A DNA stretch of 64,000 nucleotides from Bryobacterales bacterium. Its GTDB lineage: Bacteria > Acidobacteriota > Terriglobia > Bryobacterales > Bryobacteraceae. This document shows, one piece after another, positions 59,559 through 64,000 of this stretch (position 1 is its first letter; each line of letters opens with the position of its first letter). The notes below the pieces were generated by a model. It searched no databases and had not been told where the DNA came from. It saw only the letters and a list, made by a program, of their open reading frames with translations. Position numbers and translations under genes: made by a program. The stretch is taken from assembly GCA_020852755.1 (NCBI GenBank), contig JADZAF010000057.1:1-64000 (forward strand), given 5' to 3'.

Positions 59559-62500
59559 TTAGAAGATCAGCTTGAGGGCCAGCTGGGTCATGCGCTCGCC
59601 CTGGGCGCTGGAGACTTCCCCGAAGGTCGCGCTGTTGACGAAGCGGTCCGGCGCGTTGAACTGGGGCGTATTGGTCAGATTGAAGAACTCCGCGCGGAAC
59701 TCCAGCCGCACCGCTTCATTGAGCGGGAAGCGCTTCTGAATGGACAGGTCGTACTGCTTGAGCCCGGGTCCCCGCTCGGTGCCGTTACCCGCGCTGCCCA
59801 GCATTCCGGCCGCCGGGATGCGGTAGGCGCTGGTTTCGAACCACCGCGCTCCGCGTCCGACATCGCCGATCGTCCCGCCGGTTCCGATGCGGTCCGCCCG
59901 GGCGCCGCGCGAGTTGGTGTTGGAGTTGTCCGGCCCCCGGATGGTCAGCGGGAATCCGCTGCGCAGCGACAGGATGCCGCCCAGCTGCCAGTTGCCGATC
60001 AGTCCTTCCAGCACCGGATGCATGCCGGTTCCGAACATCTTGCCCCGGCCCACCGGCAGTTCGTAGACGTGCGAGAACGTGAACATGTGCCGGGCGTCGA
60101 AGTACGTCGGTCCCCACTCCGCCCGCTGATCGTAAAGGTACTGCCAGTAAGCCGACTGCACGGCCGCCTGGCCGCCCTCGCCGTAGTAGCCGATGGCGTC
60201 GCTCATGCCTTTCGACAGCGTATAATTCGCCTGGAATTCCAGGCCGCTGCTCAGCCGCTTTCGCAGCATGGTCTGGAGGCCGTGGTACTGCTGGTTGCCG
60301 TTGGATTCGGTTCCCGAAATCTGGGCGATATTGCTGAGCGCCGGGTTGCCCCTCAGGTAGGGGCTGGGCTCAGTCTGGCCGGGTCCCACGATGCGCCGCT
60401 GGAAGTACGGCATCGGAACCACCAGGTGGTGGCCCTTCTGCCCGACGTAGCCCACCGTGGCCACCATCTCGCCCGGCAGCTGCCGCTCGACGGTCAGGTT
60501 CCACTGCTGCGTGTTGGCGGGCCGGACGAACGGATCCCACAAGCGGATGTTCACCCGGGCGAAGGGATCGGCCTGCCGCAGCGCCGTCAGGCCGTCGGAG
60601 GCCGTAGAGAGCGGCAGGTTCAGGTCGGAGCGGTCGTAGCGTCCCTCGAACTCGGCGTTGAACGGCGGGTTGAACGGCAGCCGCAGGTTGGTGCCGGTGC
60701 CCTCCATGAACGAGGAGATGGTGTAGGCCCCGCGCACCACGAAGTGCTGGATGAAGCGCGGCGACCAGGCGAAGCCGACTCGCGGCTGGAAGTCCTTCTT
60801 GAAGGGATGATAGAGCGCGCGGCTGTTGCCGTCCTGGCCCGCCAGCAGCAGCCTGCCGGTGAACGGCTCGAAGTTGGACTGCCGGTCCTTCACTTCCACC
60901 AGCGGGGTGTGGTACTCCCAGCGGATGCCGAGATTCAGCGTCAGGGTGTCCAGCACCCGCCAGTCGTCCTGGAAGTACACCCCATAGATGGTCTTGCGGT
61001 GGCCCCAGGTGCCGGTGTTCAACCCGCGGCCCAGCGTCTCCGGAAGGCCCAGGAAGAAGTCGGCGTCGCTCCAGGCCACCTGGCTGGAATCGGCGCCGGT
61101 GAACCGCCCGGAGAAGTTCATGAACCCGGTACGCCCGTTGTTGCCGGCGTAGAAGGTGTTCATCTGCTGCCGCAGCACCTGGCCGCCCATCTTCATCAGG
61201 TGCCGGCCCCGGATCACGGTGAGGTTGTCGGCGTAATGGTACGTCGTGTTGGCGAACAGCTGCTGGGTGCCGATGTTGGCGCTGCCGATGCCGCTGGTGA
61301 AACTGCTTCCGAATCCGATGCTCAGCAGTCCGGGGCTGTTGACTCCGGCAATGCCGTACTTCTGGTTGAGGTCCGGGTAGCCTTTATCGGCGCCGCCGTT
61401 GTGCAGCACGATCCGGTTCACGCCCGCGCGGGCCTCGTTGACCAGGTTCGGGGTGATGGTGCGCGTCCAGTTCACCACGCCCGCCTTGAAGGGCGAGTCG
61501 TTGAAACTGTTGAAGAACAGCGGGAAGGTGTTGCTGCCCGGGTTGGTCTGGTTGCTCTGGGAGTAGCGGACCCACAGGTAGTCCTTGTCGTTGGGCCGGG
61601 CGTCGACCTTGATATCGCCCTGGTCCAGGTTCAGCTTGTTGGCCGAGGCGTTCAACTGATTGAACCGGAGATCGGAGACCAGCGGCTCGGGATAGAGGCT
61701 GGTGTCGGAGAACAGGGCCCGCGCCACCGGGCTCATCAGGCTCATCGGGATCTGGTTGTTGGGGAAAGGCGCCCGCTTGCCGTCCGCGCCCACCGAGAAC
61801 GGATTGTAGAGCTGCACGCTGGCGCGGTTCTGCTCCTGCTGCAGGTTCAGCAGGCGGGAAAAGTCGCCCCGCCGGAACTCGCTCGGAATCACCGTAAGCC
61901 GGCTGAGCGAAGGCGGTGTCGGCCGGCGCATGCCCATGTAGTCGGCGAAGAAGAACAGCCGGTCCTTGCCGTTGAACAGTTTCGGAATCACCACCGGGCC
62001 GCCGAGGGTGCCGCCGAAGGCGTTATAGCGCACGGCGGTGCGGTCCAGGTCCTGCCAGTTGCGCCCCCAGTTGTTGGCGTTCAGCTTGTCGTTGCGGAAG
62101 AACTCGAAGACCGAACCGTGCAATTCGTTGGTGCCGGACTTGATGTTGACGCTGACGATCCCGCCCTGGAAATTGCCGAACTCGGCCGAGGCGTTGTTGG
62201 TGATGATGCGCACCTCCGAGATGGCGTCCAGGTTGGGCTGGTAGGAGGTCAGGTTGTCCGAAACCTGGTTGTTGTCGATGCCGTCCAGCAGGAAGTTGTT
62301 GGCTTCCTTGCGGTTGCCGTTGACGTACGGGCGTCCGCCGCCGGTGGTGCGCCGGTCGTTGTTGAATGAACTGGGATCGGTCGTGGTGACTCCGGGAGTG
62401 AGCAGCGCGAGCGTGATATAGTTCCGGCTGATCAGCGGCGTGTTTACCAGGCGGTTGGATGTGATGGTCGAAGAGACCATGGTGGTCTCGGTTTGCAGCA

Positions 62501-62876
62501 GCGGAGCTTCCCCCGTCACCTGGATGGATTCGGTTATCGCGCCCACCTCGAGGGTCACGTTGACCCGGGCGCGCTGGTTGACTTCCAGGCGGATTCCCGG
62601 GCGGGTAGCCGCCTTGAAGCCGCCGGCCTCAAAGACCAGGTCGTAGGTGCCGGGCGGAATCGCCGGAAAGGCGTAAATGCCTTCCGGGTTGGTCTTGGTG
62701 GGCCACTGGGCGCCGCGGTCCACGTCCTTGGCGACGACCGTGGCGCCGGCAATGGCAGCGCCGGACGGATCGGTGACGGCGCCGGTGATTCCCGCGCTGA
62801 CTTCCTGTGCCCAGGCGCGCGGAACCAGCAGCAGCGCCGCCGTAAGCAAAGCGACACTTGCAGCTTTCTTTTTCAT
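59559..62876 (-). CDS. Oar-like TonB-dependent receptor (3)
   Basis: A 1105-residue outer-membrane receptor: signal peptide (KKKAASVALLTAALLLVPRAWA), carboxypeptidase-regulatory domain (about 28-115, GITGAVTDPSGAAIAGATVV), a plug-like part with VNTPLISRNYITLALLTPGV and FLLDGIDNNQVSDN, and a large barrel ending GERMTQLALKLIF. It is of the type expanded in Solibacter-like genomes, probably for plant- or peptide-derived ligands. ATG at 62876 behind GAGGG; the upstream open frame crosses the promoter. It has one of the clearest promoters in the window. Confidence 0.9.
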   Translation of the reverse strand: MKKKAASVALLTAALLLVPRAWAQEVSAGITGAVTDPSGAAIAGATVVAKDVDRGAQWPTKTNPEGIYAFPAIPPGTYDLVFEAGGFKAATRPGIRLEVNQRARVNVTLEVGAITESIQVTGEAPLLQTETTMVSSTITSNRLVNTPLISRNYITLALLTPGVTTTDPSSFNNDRRTTGGGRPYVNGNRKEANNFLLDGIDNNQVSDNLTSYQPNLDAISEVRIITNNASAEFGNFQGGIVSVNIKSGTNELHGSVFEFFRNDKLNANNWGRNWQDLDRTAVRYNAFGGTLGGPVVIPKLFNGKDRLFFFADYMGMRRPTPPSLSRLTVIPSEFRRGDFSRLLNLQQEQNRASVQLYNPFSVGADGKRAPFPNNQIPMSLMSPVARALFSDTSLYPEPLVSDLRFNQLNASANKLNLDQGDIKVDARPNDKDYLWVRYSQSNQTNPGSNTFPLFFNSFNDSPFKAGVVNWTRTITPNLVNEARAGVNRIVLHNGGADKGYPDLNQKYGIAGVNSPGLLSIGFGSSFTSGIGSANIGTQQLFANTTYHYADNLTVIRGRHLMKMGGQVLRQQMNTFYAGNNGRTGFMNFSGRFTGADSSQVAWSDADFFLGLPETLGRGLNTGTWGHRKTIYGVYFQDDWRVLDTLTLNLGIRWEYHTPLVEVKDRQSNFEPFTGRLLLAGQDGNSRALYHPFKKDFQPRVGFAWSPRFIQHFVVRGAYTISSFMEGTGTNLRLPFNPPFNAEFEGRYDRSDLNLPLSTASDGLTALRQADPFARVNIRLWDPFVRPANTQQWNLTVERQLPGEMVATVGYVGQKGHHLVVPMPYFQRRIVGPGQTEPSPYLRGNPALSNIAQISGTESNGNQQYHGLQTMLRKRLSSGLEFQANYTLSKGMSDAIGYYGEGGQAAVQSAYWQYLYDQRAEWGPTYFDARHMFTFSHVYELPVGRGKMFGTGMHPVLEGLIGNWQLGGILSLRSGFPLTIRGPDNSNTNSRGARADRIGTGGTIGDVGRGARWFETSAYRIPAAGMLGSAGNGTERGPGLKQYDLSIQKRFPLNEAVRLEFRAEFFNLTNTPQFNAPDRFVNSATFGEVSSAQGERMTQLALKLIF

Positions 62877-62924
62877 GCACTTATCCCTCTTTTTTGTTGC
62901 CCTGAAGTTGCAGCTTTTGGTTAG

Positions 62925-62953
62925 ATTATCGACCCCGGAACTGAAGCTGTCAA
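62925..62953 (-). promoter_or_regulatory. sigma70 promoter of TonB receptor 3
   Basis: On the minus strand TTGACA (62953-62948), exactly 17 bp, GATAAT (62930-62925). Expected transcription start near 62918, giving a leader of about 42 bases. Confidence 0.75.
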
Positions 62954-63036
62954 CCACCCGCGGGTTAACAGCAGGTAAACAAAACGGGGCTGTCCGGAGG
63001 GACACGGCCAGGTGCGGAGGCGGCGGCCACTTCCCT

Positions 63037-63051
63037 TGTGTTATCCTGGAA
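63037..63051 (+). promoter_or_regulatory. conserved upstream element before rpsO
   Basis: TGTGTTATCCTGGAA, 14 of 15 bases identical to 15265-15279 before skp. It lies 46 bases upstream of the rpsO start and may be an extended -10 (TG near TTATCCT) or a shared regulator site. Confidence 0.35.
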
Positions 63052-63097
63052 AGGTTTAACAACGAGATAGAGAAGACAACGGAGCAGCAACTCTAGA

Positions 63098-63367
63098 ATG
63101 GCACTGGCGACAGAGCGCAAGCAGCAAATCATGAGTGAAAACCGGGTTCGCAAGAACGATACCGGTTCGCCAGAAGTACAGATCGCTCTGCTGAGCGGGC
63201 AAATCGCGAAGCTGACGGAACACTTTAAGACCCATAAGAAGGATCACTCTTCGCGCCGCGGGCTGTTGATGATGGTGGCCAGGCGCCGCCGTCTCTTGAC
63301 CTATTTGAGAGACAACTCGCCCGAGCGCTACAAAGCCGTGATCCAGAAGTTGGGTATCCGCCGCTAG
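63098..63367 (+). CDS. rpsO: 30S ribosomal protein S15
   Basis: An 89-residue S15, the standard length. It binds 16S rRNA in the central domain and early in 30S assembly. Recognisable: [20 protein letters not shown] (24-43), [19 protein letters not shown] (45-63) and [17 protein letters not shown]. The ATG follows a weak ribosome site (GGAGCAACTCTAGA). Followed by pnp, as in most bacteria. Confidence 0.96.
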   Translation: MALATERKQQIMSENRVRKNDTGSPEVQIALLSGQIAKLTEHFKTHKKDHSSRRGLLMMVARRRRLLTYLRDNSPERYKAVIQKLGIRR

Positions 63368-63370
63368 AGT

Positions 63371-63396
63371 TCTCTCGCGCAGGAGTGGGCGAGAGA
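63371..63396 (+). promoter_or_regulatory. hairpin after rpsO
   Basis: TCTCTCGC (63371-63378) pairs with GCGAGAGA (63389-63396) around a 10-nt loop, 3 bases after the rpsO stop. There is no T-run. In the rpsO-pnp context it could be a weak terminator or a processing site. Confidence 0.5.
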
Positions 63397-63463
63397 GCCG
63401 CGGCAGCCCAACTGAAATCCGCTTTGACGCCCCGGGCTTCATCCGGGTCCTCCCCCTCCTCAC

Positions 63464-63526
63464 GCCCCCGATGAGGGGCTCATCCTGTCAACTCCAGTCT
63501 CGAAAGACCGGCCGATGAGGGGCCGG
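63464..63526 (+). promoter_or_regulatory. twin hairpins with GATGA loops in the pnp leader
   Basis: GCCCC (63464-63468) / GGGGC (63475-63479) closes loop CGATGA, and CCGGCC (63508-63513) / GGCCGG (63521-63526) closes loop GATGAGG. Both lie within a 12-bp direct repeat CCGATGAGGGGC (63468-63479 and 63512-63523). They may mediate autoregulation of pnp. Confidence 0.4.
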
Positions 63527-63576
63527 GCGAAATTTACGCGGTCGGGGCCGCCCGATCGAGGTTGGAGCAGAATTCA

Positions 63577-64000
63577 ATGGCACACACAGTTGAAGTTCTT
63601 CTGGGCGACCGGAAAATCACGTTGGAAACGGGCGAAGTTGCCAGACAGGCTCATGGAGCCGTGGTCGTCCGTTCCGGCGATTCCGTCGTTCTTGTCAGCG
63701 CCTGCATGGCCGAAGAGGCCAAGCCGGGCGCAGCCTTTTTCCCGTTGACCGTCGACTACCGGGAATACAGCTACGCCGCCGGGAAGATCCCCGGTGGTTT
63801 CATCAAACGCGAGGGCCGGCCCTCGGAGAAGGAAATCCTTACCAGCCGGCTGATCGACCGGCCCATCCGGCCGCTGTTTCCCGAAGGCTTCATGGTGGAA
63901 ACCCAGATCATCGCCCTGGTGCTTTCCGCCGATCCGGAAGCAGACCCCAATTCGCTGGCGATTGTCGGCGCTTCGGGGGCGCTGGCCATCTCCGACATCC
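63577..64000 (+). CDS. pnp: polynucleotide phosphorylase (5' part, cut by the window edge)
   Basis: The first 141 codons of PNPase run off the right edge. The enzyme degrades RNA from the 3' end with phosphate, as a trimer in the degradosome. The visible part belongs to the first RNase PH-like domain: [20 protein letters not shown] (20-39), [20 protein letters not shown] (in the 65-86 region), and [18 protein letters not shown], all diagnostic. The start ATG at 63577 follows GGAGCAG. It lies 209 bp after rpsO, separated by a structured leader. Confidence 0.95.
   Translation, partial: MAHTVEVLLGDRKITLETGEVARQAHGAVVVRSGDSVVLVSACMAEEAKPGAAFFPLTVDYREYSYAAGKIPGGFIKREGRPSEKEILTSRLIDRPIRPLFPEGFMVETQIIALVLSADPEADPNSLAIVGASGALAISDI

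Noticed and set aside
59487-62369. Open frame of 960 codons antisense to TonB receptor 3
   Set aside because: Same shadow pattern; the minus strand has signal peptide, domains and a consensus promoter.
63371-63396. Standard rho-independent terminator after rpsO
   Set aside because: No T-run follows the stem; read-through into pnp is expected.

Overview
The window looks like a chromosomal segment of a high-GC Acidobacteriota bacterium, most likely of the Solibacter/Bryobacter lineage (Bryobacterales). The signs are a secreted NHL-repeat protein ending in the TIGR03437-type C-terminal domain, three Oar-like TonB-dependent receptors with an N-terminal carboxypeptidase-regulatory fold, a BlaR1-GWxTD fusion protein, DUF6807/PmoA-like and ThuA proteins, the futalosine-pathway enzyme MqnA, and many Tat-exported oxidoreductases and hydrolases. 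No rRNA, tRNA, CRISPR array, insertion sequence or prophage was seen. Housekeeping genes (waaF, groS, skp, adk, nuoB, rpsO-pnp) alternate with plant-sugar catabolism genes.

Layout. 0-5.4 kb: araD, a divergent sodium:solute symporter with a tiny two-helix partner, and a hybrid multi-PAS histidine kinase. 5.6-11 kb: VOC protein, glycine-zipper stress protein, mqnA and the NHL/TIGR03437 protein. 11-16.8 kb: envelope and RNA genes in one direction (SurA-like isomerase, YhaM-like HD exonuclease, BlaI-like repressor, waaF, groS without groL, skp). 17-20 kb: enolase-superfamily enzyme, DUF6807 protein and SDR. 20-25.8 kb: methyltransferase, LytS-type kinase, GTP cyclohydrolase II, a decayed DUF362 gene, DUF6496 protein, AI-2E-family and EamA transporters. 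26-31 kb: PEP-CTERM protein, adk, a dense series of RNA hairpins ending in a terminator, a lone nuoB, malQ and gmhB. 31-33 kb: BlaI/BlaR1-GWxTD pair. 33-42 kb: Tat-exported esterase, then a TonB-receptor operon with a URO-D-like protein, a GH109-like protein and a metallophosphoesterase. 42-50 kb: CBS protein, rhaM, a RhaT-like transporter, then a translationally coupled five-gene operon. 50-62.9 kb: DUF362 protein, TonB receptor, mscL, FAD oxidoreductase/symporter/ThuA operon, TonB-family protein and a third receptor. 63 kb to the edge: rpsO and the start of pnp.

The most coherent system is 44096-49794. A sigma70-type promoter leads into apnO-like, apsD-like, apnL-like, RhaT-like transporter and OiaC-like genes, joined by ATGA overlaps. 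Together they suggest uptake and breakdown of the branched plant sugar D-apiose: dehydrogenation, lactone opening, oxidoisomerisation and decarboxylation toward L-erythrulose. The rhamnose genes just upstream (rhaM, rhaT-like) and araD fit growth on pectic sugars; apiose and rhamnose occur together in rhamnogalacturonan II. The enzymes are known families; the operon arrangement and the transporter assignment are inferences from this sequence.

Other things worth checking: five stem-loops in a row at 27611-27788, inverted repeats centred on -10 boxes, REP-like palindromes, a CTG start for gmhB, and a receptor mRNA whose Shine-Dalgarno sequence lies inside a hairpin.
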